DNA of 47,716 nucleotides. It comes from a virus. The translations under genes and the position numbers were made by a program. Location of the stretch: IMG/VR virus record IMGVR_UViG_3300037104_000223, positions 1 through 47,716 of that record, one strand, 5' to 3'. Each line of letters begins with the position of its first letter. The first letter of the stretch is position 1. The notes under the pieces are model-generated. The model was not told the origin of the DNA. It did no database searches and worked only from the letters and a program-made list of their open reading frames with translations. Positions 14,795-21,229 of the stretch are shown here, piece by piece.

Positions 14795-15334
14795 TCACTC
14801 CTGTTGGGTGGTGTCGCTGTTGCCGGCCGCGCGGCCGGGGAGAAACTTGGTGTCTACTCTCTGGACCTTGGTTATCGGCTTTCCCTCCTTCAGGTCGGGC
14901 ACTTCCTCGATTTGCCAGTGCTGGTCCCACTCTTCGGGTGTCAGCACTTTGTGGGCGGCGCCGTGCTTGAGGGCGTTGCTGCTCAGGCAGGAGCAGATAA
15001 GCGCCCAGTCGCCGTGCGCTGCGTCCATCAGCGCCTCCAGGGCCTTCGCCACGTCGCGGCACTTGGTTACCTTCGTCGTGCCGGCGTAGTACCGGATCGT
15101 GCCGAGCGTGAGCGGCCCGTTGGCCTGGAGCCAGGGCAGCAGTCTGGCCTCTAGCGTCGCCTTCAGCGCTTTTGCCTGCTCCATGGCAAATTCGACTCGG
15201 GTGAGAATGTTCAGCACGTAAGACGCATCCGCATCGGTGTCGAGGTCGAAAACCGCATCGCGCAGGTCGATGTCGGTAACCAGTTCGGTGGTCGGCATGG
15301 GCAGGATGATTTCGCCGTCGTCGTCGCAACTCAC
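14795..15334 (-). CDS. Early protein of unknown function
   Basis: 179 residues from a GTG at 15334 overlapping the previous stop (GTGA); an in-frame ATG lies 36 bases in. It contains a helical middle (LTRVEFAMEQAKALKATLEA) followed by LPWLQANGPLTLGTIRYYAG, an arrangement I associate with phage proteins encoded near SSB/recombinase genes (host-nuclease-inhibitor-like), but the match is loose. It ends 5 bases before the SSB-tailed gene, so the two probably act together. Confidence 0.55.
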   Translation of the reverse strand: MSCDDDGEIILPMPTTELVTDIDLRDAVFDLDTDADASYVLNILTRVEFAMEQAKALKATLEARLLPWLQANGPLTLGTIRYYAGTTKVTKCRDVAKALEALMDAAHGDWALICSCLSSNALKHGAAHKVLTPEEWDQHWQIEEVPDLKEGKPITKVQRVDTKFLPGRAAGNSDTTQQE

Positions 15335-15534
15335 ATCTCACCCCCATTCGCCTGATGCGTCCCCTCGCTGCACTTACGGCACTTCCCGCCGTCACGACCG
15401 CCCGGCACGCACCGGCACTCGGGGCGGCGGTTCGCGGCGGCGTAGGGGTCGGCGGGGCGAGGGAGGCGCAGCGGCGGCGCGGTGGTGGGCTCCTGCGCGG
15501 CAATGTGGAACAGGTTGCGGATGGTGGTGGTCAT
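15331..15534 (-). CDS. Small Cys-containing protein
   Basis: 67 residues, ATG at 15534 overlapping the upstream stop. The C-terminal half has CRCVPGGRDGGKCRKC, a compact four-Cys zinc-binding candidate; the N-terminus is Pro/Ala-rich. Function unknown. Confidence 0.5.
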   Translation of the reverse strand: MTTTIRNLFHIAAQEPTTAPPLRLPRPADPYAAANRRPECRCVPGGRDGGKCRKCSEGTHQANGGEM

Positions 15535-15866
15535 GGCTGAACTTCCTCAGGTTGGAATACCCAGTCTTCGCTGAGCAGGTCGCAGAGTGTTCCCCACCCT
15601 GGCTGGTCATGAATCCACGGCTTGTCCGGGTTCATCTGCCAGGTGGCGAACAGGTAGCGGTGCAGGCGTTTGTGATCGCGATTCTGCTTGCACCAAATCA
15701 GGTCTTGGATGATGTTGCGTAACACCAGCGGGGTGTCGGTGGTGCAGTCAATGGTGGCGTTGGCGAGCACGTTGAGCCGGTCGGAGATGAGATTGAGCAG
15801 GTTATCCCACTCGGCATCGACGTTTGCCCACCACTGTTCCGGCGTTTCGGGTGCATGTAGGTGCAT
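15531..15866 (-). CDS. Protein of unknown function
   Basis: 111 residues, ATG at 15866 preceded by GAGGCGACACC, the same leader as the next upstream gene. The product is acidic and Trp-rich (EQWWANVDAEWDNLLNLISD) with DLIWCKQNRDHKRLHRYLF in the middle. No membrane segment or catalytic motif. Not recognised. Confidence 0.55.
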   Translation of the reverse strand: MHLHAPETPEQWWANVDAEWDNLLNLISDRLNVLANATIDCTTDTPLVLRNIIQDLIWCKQNRDHKRLHRYLFATWQMNPDKPWIHDQPGWGTLCDLLSEDWVFQPEEVQP

Positions 15867-15875
15867 GGTGTCGCC

Positions 15876-16046
15876 TCACATAAAGTGGTGTTCGCACGCG
15901 GACGTGGGAAGCTGACGGTATCGCTTCGACGCGGACTTTGGGCGCTTCCCATACACCCGCTCGCGGTAACCTTCATCGCGCCCGCACAGCACGCATTCGC
16001 CGATATAGGTTCGATACCAGTGCTTGCGGGTGGGTTTACGCTTCAT
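15876..16046 (-). CDS. Small zinc-binding-like basic protein
   Basis: 56 residues. ATG at 16046 with GAGG 7 bases upstream. CVLCG near residue 18 and CEHHF at the C-terminus form a Cys2-CysHis type site, and the chain between them is strongly basic (RERVYGKRPKSASKRYRQ). This pattern occurs in small phage proteins of unknown function. Probably nucleic-acid binding. Confidence 0.6.
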   Translation of the reverse strand: MKRKPTRKHWYRTYIGECVLCGRDEGYRERVYGKRPKSASKRYRQLPTSACEHHFM

Positions 16047-16080
16047 GGTGTCGCCTCAAAAGTGAGTTGATGCGTGAGAA

Positions 16081-16149
16081 AACGGGGGTCAGGAGTCGAA
16101 CCTGACATCTCCAGCAAGGGCCTGGTGGGTTACCGTTACACCACCCCGC
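16081..16149 (-). tRNA. Degenerate tRNA-like element
   Basis: It sits in a 150-base gap. A canonical T arm (TCAGG-TTCGACT-CCTGA), a tRNA-Gln-like D-loop region (GGTGTAACGGTAAC) and a 4-bp anticodon stem CCAG/CTGG are visible. The acceptor is imperfect (GCGGGGT against CCCCCGT) and position 33 is C, so the anticodon cannot be assigned. Either a decayed tRNA or a tRNA-like structure. Confidence 0.4.
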
Positions 16150-16195
16150 AGTTTGCGACCGGATGCCCGCCCGTCGCCGCGGGGACTGAGTCAGG

Positions 16196-16432
16196 TCACG
16201 AATAGCGCGAGACCACTATCGCCCCCCCTTCGCCGAACTTGGTACGAACATCCCATCCGAAGCCAATTCGGATGATAGACACAATCGTGCCCACCGAGGC
16301 CCGCTTCAGAGTGGTATCCAAAATTGCCTCCTCACCAGCCTTCAGGGAACAAATGGCCTTGACCGCGTCGTTCCATCGGGAAGGCTCAGGAGGAGTCTGA
16401 TCGGATGTGGGAATTGGCGTGATCTTAATCAT
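16196..16432 (-). CDS. Small protein of unknown function
   Basis: 78 residues. ATG at 16432 with AAGGA 8 bases upstream. The sequence alternates hydrophobic strands and ends with RIGFGWDVRTKFGEGGAIVV, suggesting a small alpha/beta domain; RASVGTIVSIIR precedes it. Possibly DNA-binding by its basic helix, but not recognised. Confidence 0.55.
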   Translation of the reverse strand: MIKITPIPTSDQTPPEPSRWNDAVKAICSLKAGEEAILDTTLKRASVGTIVSIIRIGFGWDVRTKFGEGGAIVVSRYS

Positions 16433-16461
16433 GGAAATATTCCTTGTTGATTGGTCGATTC

Positions 16462-17454
16462 TCAGTTCGCCCCGACGATGTCCGCGCCCACCACGCCGCC
16501 GCCGGGGAGTTTGCGGCCGTTCCACCGCGTCACGGCGGCACGGACCACGTCCACGTCGTCATCGTCCTGAATCGCAGCGGCCGGATTCCAGCCGAGGTCG
16601 ACTGATTTCGCAAGTTCGTTCATGTCTTCAATCTGCCCCATGCGGAGTTCCGCCGCCAACGGGCCGGGAATGTCGTTGGCCTCGAAGTCGGGGTCGGGCT
16701 CCGGCTGGGGAGCGGGGCCGGGGTTCGCCGACACCGCCGCCGGTTCCTTCACCGCCGGCCGCTGGTCCGGGTGGGCAGCAAACCACGCGGTTGCCGCGTC
16801 GGCGATCCGATCCGCCTTCGCCTGGCCGATGCCCGGCACGTCGGTCAATCGCTGGAACGGCTTATTCTGGTAGTCGGTCATGCTCCCGAGCGTTGCCGAA
16901 TACAGGTGATCCGTCAGAAACGACGACAGCAATTCGATGGACTTCGCGCTGGCACCATGCTGCACCAGTTCGGTAAGTGGCACGAACCGCCACGCCTCGC
17001 CGTCGATGGCGGTGGCGCCTTCCTTCTCCCACGGCTTATCAATGAGCGGCAGCACCACCGGCTGCGCGTCGATGGCCTGCTGCTCACGTTCGACGGCCTG
17101 GTCGTAGGCGGACTTGGCGGCGCTCGCGGCCGCCTTGCGTTCCTCCCATTCGAGCGCGGCCGTAGCGACCTCGTTGCGCGAGGCTCGGACGCCGGCCTGC
17201 CACGCTTCGAGTTCGCGGACCCGATCGCGCAGGAGCGAGTCGGGCGGCTGGGCGGCTGTCATGTCGATGACGACGCGCGGGTTTCCGGTGGCTTCGTCGG
17301 CGGGCAGCTTCGCGATGACCGTACCGACGAATTCGGGTGGGGACTGCGGAGCTGTAAGTGCGGCCGCGATGGCAGCAATGCCGGTGGGCGTGGCGGGTTC
17401 AATGGTGGGGTTCATCGGCGGGATCAAGCTCGGCTCGGGTCGTTTGCGGGTCAT
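16462..17454 (-). CDS. Helix-hairpin-helix-containing early protein
   Basis: 330 residues. The ATG at 17454 has AGGAG 6 bases upstream; an upstream extension is not supported. A coiled region at about residues 75-120 (REVATAALEWEERKAAASAA-type) precedes a mixed domain. At about 205-235 the motif FQRLTDVPGIGQAKADRIAD is a classic helix-hairpin-helix (VPGIG), which binds the DNA backbone in repair and recombination proteins. The C-terminal third is Pro-rich, then DDDDVDVVRAAVTRWNGRKL. It may be a DNA-structure-binding partner of the RuvB/RusA set. No nuclease residues stand out. Confidence 0.6.
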   Translation of the reverse strand: MTRKRPEPSLIPPMNPTIEPATPTGIAAIAAALTAPQSPPEFVGTVIAKLPADEATGNPRVVIDMTAAQPPDSLLRDRVRELEAWQAGVRASRNEVATAALEWEERKAAASAAKSAYDQAVEREQQAIDAQPVVLPLIDKPWEKEGATAIDGEAWRFVPLTELVQHGASAKSIELLSSFLTDHLYSATLGSMTDYQNKPFQRLTDVPGIGQAKADRIADAATAWFAAHPDQRPAVKEPAAVSANPGPAPQPEPDPDFEANDIPGPLAAELRMGQIEDMNELAKSVDLGWNPAAAIQDDDDVDVVRAAVTRWNGRKLPGGGVVGADIVGAN

Positions 17455-17783
17455 GGTGGGCTCCTGTGGGTGGTAATGCGGATCTCTTTCAATTCGGCGG
17501 GCTGCCTGTCGGCTACCCCGCCATCGCATTCGCTTCCCCGGGTGGGGCGGCTTTCCCGCCCCCGGCTGGCATGGCCCACCTCGCAGTCGCGTTAGAGTCG
17601 TGAAGTTCGGTCACGATTCTGGGGAGCCGCGTTTTACTGCGGCCGATCCATCACGCCCGCAAGCCGCCCTGTCGCGGGCGGCGGACGCCGGGTCTTAGCC
17701 GGAGGCTGGGTTGGTGGTAATGCCAGGCGGGGCCTATGTTCCCCGCCCGACGCGGGCCTACGTCGGCCCGGTTCTGCTCAGGT
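17455..17783 (-). other. Gene-free stretch with several hairpins
   Basis: About 330 bases upstream of the helix-hairpin-helix gene have no supported gene. Inverted repeats visible: TCGTGA at 17598-17603 with TCACGA at 17611-17616; GCCGC/GCGGC around an 8-base loop near 17627-17644; CCGCCC/GGGCGG near 17660-17680. No T-run follows. It may be a structured 5' leader, but I see no known riboswitch. Confidence 0.4.
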
Positions 17784-17849
17784 TCAGACGATGCCGCCGC
17801 CGAACGCAAACGCGGCGTAGACGGCGAGAATGAGGCGCAGGCGGATCAT
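17784..17849 (-). CDS. Possible 21-residue hydrophobic peptide
   Basis: The ATG at 17849 overlaps the upstream stop (ATGA), the usual coupling in this operon. The product (RLRLILAVYAAFAFGGGIV) is one hydrophobic helix with two Arg at the N-terminus. Too short to be sure. Confidence 0.3.
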   Translation of the reverse strand: MIRLRLILAVYAAFAFGGGIV

Positions 17850-18094
17850 GGCTTCGCCTCCGCGTTGAGCGCGGCGATCAGGGCGTCGGCATACCGCACG
17901 GCATCAAGCCCAACCGCCGCGAATTTCAACTCGTTCAGATTCCCGCCGTGGCTAGCCAGCAGCCCCTGCATCGCATTCGCGGCTAGGTAGGTGCGGGTGG
18001 AGATGCACTCAATCAGCAAGCAGACACGGCCCGAGCCGCCGGGACCGTCCGTGTTGACGGGGATCAGAAACCCTGAGTCAATCGGTTGAGTCAC
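17846..18094 (-). CDS. Small protein of unknown function
   Basis: 82 residues from a GTG at 18094 overlapping the upstream stop (GTGA) with GGAGGT 5 bases before it; an ATG at 18115 would lie inside the preceding gene. The fold looks alpha/beta (RVCLLIECISTRTYLAAN, then an Ala-rich C-terminal helix). Not recognised. Confidence 0.55.
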   Translation of the reverse strand: MTQPIDSGFLIPVNTDGPGGSGRVCLLIECISTRTYLAANAMQGLLASHGGNLNELKFAAVGLDAVRYADALIAALNAEAKP

Positions 18095-18324
18095 GTGCCA
18101 CCTCCGATCAGCCATCGGTACACCAAGATGAACACGCCGGCCCACACGGCCACGCTCCCCACCAGCAGCCAACCCCAGACCCGCGCCACGGGCGGCCCGT
18201 CATCCGGCGGCTCGTGCGGCTCGTAGCCGCCACGGACCGGCCAGTCACTCCGGTAGTCGCCTTGGCCTGTACTAACCGGTGCCTGCGGCTCGAACGTGTC
18301 GCCATCGTGGTTGCGCTGGATCAT
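18091..18324 (-). CDS. Single-pass membrane protein
   Basis: 77 residues, ATG at 18324. The N-terminal 45 residues are polar and Pro-rich. One transmembrane helix follows at about residues 50-72 (VWGWLLVGSVAVWAGVFILV), then a short tail. Probably anchored with the N-terminus in the cytoplasm. Function unknown; it could tether early proteins to the membrane. Confidence 0.6.
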   Translation of the reverse strand: MIQRNHDGDTFEPQAPVSTGQGDYRSDWPVRGGYEPHEPPDDGPPVARVWGWLLVGSVAVWAGVFILVYRWLIGGGT

Positions 18325-18360
18325 GGCCTGCCTCCACTGGGGGTCGATGCTGTGCCTGCA

Positions 18361-18615
18361 CTAGAGCGCCGGTTCGCGCGTCGCCGCCTGCTCATCGCGG
18401 CTCATGCCCACCATGGGGGCGGCGGCGGCGCGACGTTCCCGCGCCTGATACGCCAGCGCCTCGACGAGCAATTTTCTGACCATCGACGCGAGCGAACGGT
18501 CGCCGTCCTCACGCCGGGCAAATTCGGCGCAAACGCGGGCTAATAGATCCGGCTCGCGGAGGCAAACGCTGTTGCCGGCAGACGCGGGCTTGGGCTTGGA
18601 CTTGGGCTTGGCCAT
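18361..18615 (-). CDS. Ribbon-helix-helix-like small DNA-binding protein
   Basis: 84 residues, ATG at 18615 with AAGGAG 7 bases upstream. A basic N-terminus (AKPKSKPKPAS) is followed by a strand (SVCLREPDLL), a helix and SLASMVRKLLVEALAYQ, the strand-helix-helix order of Arc/MetJ/CopG-type proteins. It is the first gene after its own strong promoter, so it may be a regulator. An antitoxin is possible, but no toxin partner is seen. Confidence 0.5.
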   Translation of the reverse strand: MAKPKSKPKPASAGNSVCLREPDLLARVCAEFARREDGDRSLASMVRKLLVEALAYQARERRAAAAPMVGMSRDEQAATREPAL

Positions 18616-18642
18616 GGGATGCTCCTTGTTGCAGATCGACAC

Positions 18643-18670
18643 ATTGTATATCGGTTTGTGGCGATGTCAA
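18643..18670 (-). promoter_or_regulatory. Strong leftward sigma70-type promoter
   Basis: On the minus strand TTGACA (18670-18665), a 16-base spacer, then TACAAT (18648-18643). It lies 28 bases upstream of the ribbon-helix-helix gene start, in an AT-rich pocket, and would drive the second half of the leftward block. Confidence 0.75.
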
Positions 18671-18682
18671 TGTTAATGAAAG

Positions 18683-18691
18683 TTATCCACA
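18683..18691 (+). other. Perfect DnaA box
   Basis: TTATCCACA matches the bacterial DnaA consensus exactly. It lies 13 bases from the -35 of the 18643-18670 promoter and overlaps the end of the gene 18683-18898. Confidence 0.6.
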
Positions 18692-18898
18692 ATGATCGTT
18701 AATCCGCCACAAGATGGCCATCCGCCGCGCCTGCATCGCCGCCTCATCTTCGGCGCGGTTCCTGTCCGCGGCGCGCATCGAGATGGCCGGCGGAAACACG
18801 TCCTGGGTCTGGTGCGCCGCCAGCCGCGCCGCCTCCGCGAGCACGGCCCGGTGGGGAACGTCGTGGCGCTGGCCACAATTGGGGCAGGTTACACGCAT
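18683..18898 (-). CDS. Small zinc-ribbon-like protein
   Basis: 71 residues, ATG at 18898 with GGGAG 9 bases upstream. It starts with a CPNCGQRHDVPH zinc half-site, followed by a long charged helix (RAADRNRAEDEAAMQARRMA) and a C-terminal DHCG that may complete the site. Overlaps the upstream gene by 10 bases. Function unknown. Confidence 0.55.
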   Translation of the reverse strand: MRVTCPNCGQRHDVPHRAVLAEAARLAAHQTQDVFPPAISMRAADRNRAEDEAAMQARRMAILWRINDHCG

Positions 18899-19167
18899 GG
18901 CTTTGCGCTCCCGATTAGAACTCTCGACAGAACCCATTCCATTGCCGTTTTGAGGTTGCGATATTCTGCCGTGCGCTCATAGGTATCAATCGCCGATTGG
19001 GCATTGGCCAAGTAACGATCCCACTCAGCTTGCGTCAACGGGCGGATTCCGGTGTCAGTACAAAGGGACATATCCCCCCTACATTTATCCCGAATCAACC
19101 CTCGCAGGCGGCCAATCTCCTGCCTGTGGAACTGCGCCATCGGATGATCGCGGTTGGGGTCGTTCAT
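18889..19167 (-). CDS. Small helical protein of unknown function
   Basis: 92 residues, ATG at 19167, overlapping the RuvB-like stop by 4 bases. Mostly helical (QEIGRLRGLIRDKCRG, then EWDRYLANAQSAIDTYERTA). No motif recognised. Its coupling to the RuvB-like gene makes an accessory role in branch migration conceivable, without direct support. Confidence 0.55.
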   Translation of the reverse strand: MNDPNRDHPMAQFHRQEIGRLRGLIRDKCRGDMSLCTDTGIRPLTQAEWDRYLANAQSAIDTYERTAEYRNLKTAMEWVLSRVLIGSAKPCV

Positions 19168-20273
19168 GGCTTTACCTTTCGCGTTAAGTGCTCCCGACCG
19201 GCGTCGGTGAGGCGGCGGCCGTCGGCGTCCTTCGATATGAGCCCGAGCCACACAAGGTCCGGCTCCACCCTCATTTCGACCGTGCGCCGGCTCAGCCCGT
19301 CCAGCTTGGTCGCCAGCACGTTCAGCCGCACGGGCTCGCCGCCTGCCTCCGCCAGATAGGACAGGTACTTGCGGGCTACCGCGTCCAGCCCCAGATCGTC
19401 GATGCCCCAGATAGCGCACGTCATGGTCACTACGTCGGCGTCGATGGCCACCCGCCACTGCGCCGCCGCCGCGTCAAGGCAACCGTCCAGCAGGCCCACC
19501 GCGAGCCGGGGCGTCCCGTGGGCACGGTCGGCGATCATCCCCGCCGCCTCATCGGTCAGGGCGATGGACTTCCGCTCCGCCCGGCTGGCGATGGCCGCTG
19601 CCAGGTCGGCGGGGGTGAGGCGTTCAAGGGACACCCGGTACTTGAACCTCTGCAAGAGCGATGGAAGCAAAGCCCAAGCATCCGTCGTGGCGCCGATCAG
19701 CGTGAATGTCTTGAGCTTGATCGGCGGCCCCACCGGCTTGCCGGCCTTTTCCACCGGCACAAGGATGCCTTCTTCCATGGCTCTATAGAGGGTCTCTTGG
19801 CATTGCGGCTTCAGCCCGTGCATTTCGTCGATGAACAGCACGTCGCCGGCCTTGAGGCTCAGGAACACGTCGGCCACGCGAGCGGGGGTCGATAGACTCT
19901 GCCCCATTTGCAGGCGCAGGGGGCGCTTGACCTCCCGCGCGATGATGCCGGCCAAAAGCGTCTTGCCACATCCGCCGGGGGATGAAAGCAAGACGTGGGG
20001 AAACGCGCCCTTGCCACCGCGCGCCCGGTGCGCGTCCAGCGCCGTGCGGATCTGCAACACGGCCGGGGCGTTTCCGATCACGTCGTCTAACGTGGGCGGC
20101 GCGGCGGCCGGCTCGGGCGCTGGTTCAGGTTCGGCGGGGGCGGCCGGCTCCCGCGGGGCGGGGATGGTAAAGGGGTGGACTTCCCGGCTGGTATCGCGGT
20201 GATACCACTCGATGCCTCGCCGTATCCGCTTGGAGATTTCGTCCTCAACGTCTATGGCATAGGGGGCGATCAT
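19164..20273 (-). CDS. ruvB: RuvB-like Holliday junction branch-migration ATPase
   Basis: 369 residues; bacterial RuvB is about 336. RuvB is the hexameric AAA+ motor that drives branch migration. After a 60-residue Pro/Glu linker come LDDVIGNAPAV (the RuvB-type N-motif), Walker A PGGCGKT (99-105), Walker B VLFIDE (145-150) followed by MHGLKPQCQETLYRAMEEG, sensor 1 TLIGATTD (191-198), arginine-finger region LLPSLLQRF (Arg209), sensor 2 GTPRLA (Arg256) and a C-terminal winged helix. All catalytic residues are present. No RuvA is recognisable nearby, so it may use host RuvA or the phage junction binders. RusA is in the same operon. Confidence 0.9.
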   Translation of the reverse strand: MIAPYAIDVEDEISKRIRRGIEWYHRDTSREVHPFTIPAPREPAAPAEPEPAPEPAAAPPTLDDVIGNAPAVLQIRTALDAHRARGGKGAFPHVLLSSPGGCGKTLLAGIIAREVKRPLRLQMGQSLSTPARVADVFLSLKAGDVLFIDEMHGLKPQCQETLYRAMEEGILVPVEKAGKPVGPPIKLKTFTLIGATTDAWALLPSLLQRFKYRVSLERLTPADLAAAIASRAERKSIALTDEAAGMIADRAHGTPRLAVGLLDGCLDAAAAQWRVAIDADVVTMTCAIWGIDDLGLDAVARKYLSYLAEAGGEPVRLNVLATKLDGLSRRTVEMRVEPDLVWLGLISKDADGRRLTDAGREHLTRKVKP

Positions 20274-20279
20274 AGCTTG

Positions 20280-20317
20280 CCTTTCGCCGCGAGTCGCGGC
20301 AGTTGAAAGTGAGTGGA
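20280..20317. repeat. Leader repeat, copy 1
   Basis: About 38 bases, nearly identical to 20887-20924. Both lie just upstream of minus-strand genes and include a near-palindrome (CCGCGA next to TCGCGG) and GTTGAAAGTGAGTGGA (plus strand). Possibly a shared ribosome-site or regulatory leader. Confidence 0.75.
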
Positions 20318-20324
20318 GAACATT

Positions 20325-20627
20325 TTACCGGCCCGTATGAATGGCAACCATCATCAACGCCAGGGGAACGCCGACGATCAGACCCAAGACAAGCACGGCC
20401 AGCCAGACCCGAAAGACGATGCCGAGCCAGTCGCCGACGGACCATCCGCGGGCGTCGTTCGGGCGTTCGCGCCGTGGCATCTGGGTCGGGGAGTCGGGGC
20501 GCGGCCCCCGGACCTCGCCCGGCATCACTACCGGATACTCGCACTTGGGGCAGGCGATGGTGTGCCCGCTGTACTGGTCGCCGGCTTCGATCTTCCGACC
20601 ACAATGACTGCACGCGGTACGGATCAT
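20325..20627 (-). CDS. Zinc-ribbon membrane protein
   Basis: 100 residues, ATG at 20627. A zinc ribbon (CSHCGRKIEAGDQYSGHTIA then CPKC, residues 6-30) is followed by a Pro/Arg linker and one or two transmembrane helices (about 70-95, WLAVLVLGLIVGVPLALMMV). This layout is common among small proteins of Planctomycetota, which hints at the host. Function unknown. Confidence 0.6.
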   Translation of the reverse strand: MIRTACSHCGRKIEAGDQYSGHTIACPKCEYPVVMPGEVRGPRPDSPTQMPRRERPNDARGWSVGDWLGIVFRVWLAVLVLGLIVGVPLALMMVAIHTGR

Positions 20628-20875
20628 GGCTTGCCTTTCGGGTCACAAGGGAGTGATACGGTTCGGATGAAATCTGCCGCTATCGCCTGCATTTCCAGCA
20701 GCGATGTGAACTCTTTTGCTCTAACCGCCACTTCCACCGTCTTCCCATTGACAGTGCGCGTTCTAAACGGTTTCCCCCTATGCGCCCAGCAGGCCAGATC
20801 ATAGATGATGTACAGCATTTCCCCGCGTTGTTTTCTGGTCAGTCTGTTAACGTCAATCGTTCCATATTCTGGCAT
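20624..20875 (-). CDS. Small protein of unknown function
   Basis: 83 residues, ATG at 20875. The sequence begins MPEYGTIDVNRLTRKQRGEM and carries a short hydrophobic segment (LYIIYDLACWA) and an alpha/beta C-terminal part. It overlaps the zinc-ribbon membrane gene by 4 bases. Not recognised. Confidence 0.55.
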   Translation of the reverse strand: MPEYGTIDVNRLTRKQRGEMLYIIYDLACWAHRGKPFRTRTVNGKTVEVAVRAKEFTSLLEMQAIAADFIRTVSLPCDPKGKP

Positions 20876-20886
20876 GGTTAGCCTGT

Positions 20887-20924
20887 CCTTTCGCCGCGAG
20901 TGCGGCCAGTTGAAAGTGAGTGGA
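20887..20924. repeat. Leader repeat, copy 2
   Basis: Second copy of the 38-base leader at 20280-20317, with differences confined to the middle (TGCGGCC in place of TCGCGGC). It lies between the genes 20624-20875 and 20939-21229. Confidence 0.75.
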
Positions 20925-20938
20925 TGTCATCGGATTGC

Positions 20939-21229
20939 TCAGCCGTTATCCCACCAGCCGCCGATCGCGCCGTAGATGGCGATGACGAGTCCGCCCGAGG
21001 CGACTACGCCGCCGAAGATAAGCGGGACCGGGGTTTCGAAGAGCACTGAAAGCACTTCACCCGCCCCCATCGAACCGAGGACGATAATCGCGCCGATAAT
21101 CTTAAGAAACTTCCATTCCTTCGCCGTGGCTTCGATGGTCAACGCCTTGAATGGGTGGCCACACTGGGGGCAGGCGGTGGCCTCCGAGGATGTCGGGTGC
21201 TCGCACGCGGGGCAGTTTACGAGGGGCAT
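20939..21229 (-). CDS. Zinc-ribbon protein with two membrane helices
   Basis: 96 residues, ATG at 21229. CPACEHPTSSEATACPQCG (residues 6-24) is a zinc ribbon of the type found at the start of bacterial membrane proteins. Two hydrophobic helices follow at about 42-62 and 66-88. Overlaps the clamp-loader-like gene by 13 bases. Same architecture as the 20325-20627 product, so the two may be paralogues in layout. Confidence 0.6.
   Translation of the reverse strand: MPLVNCPACEHPTSSEATACPQCGHPFKALTIEATAKEWKFLKIIGAIIVLGSMGAGEVLSVLFETPVPLIFGGVVASGGLVIAIYGAIGGWWDNG

Noticed and set aside
14790-15503. Long N-terminal extension of the SSB-tailed protein
   Set aside because: A good ribosome site precedes ATG 14789, and the upstream stretch overlaps another gene with better coding character.
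18361-18615. Toxin-antitoxin pair
   Set aside because: The ribbon-helix-helix-like protein has no adjacent toxin-like partner; its neighbours are a membrane protein and a zinc-ribbon protein.
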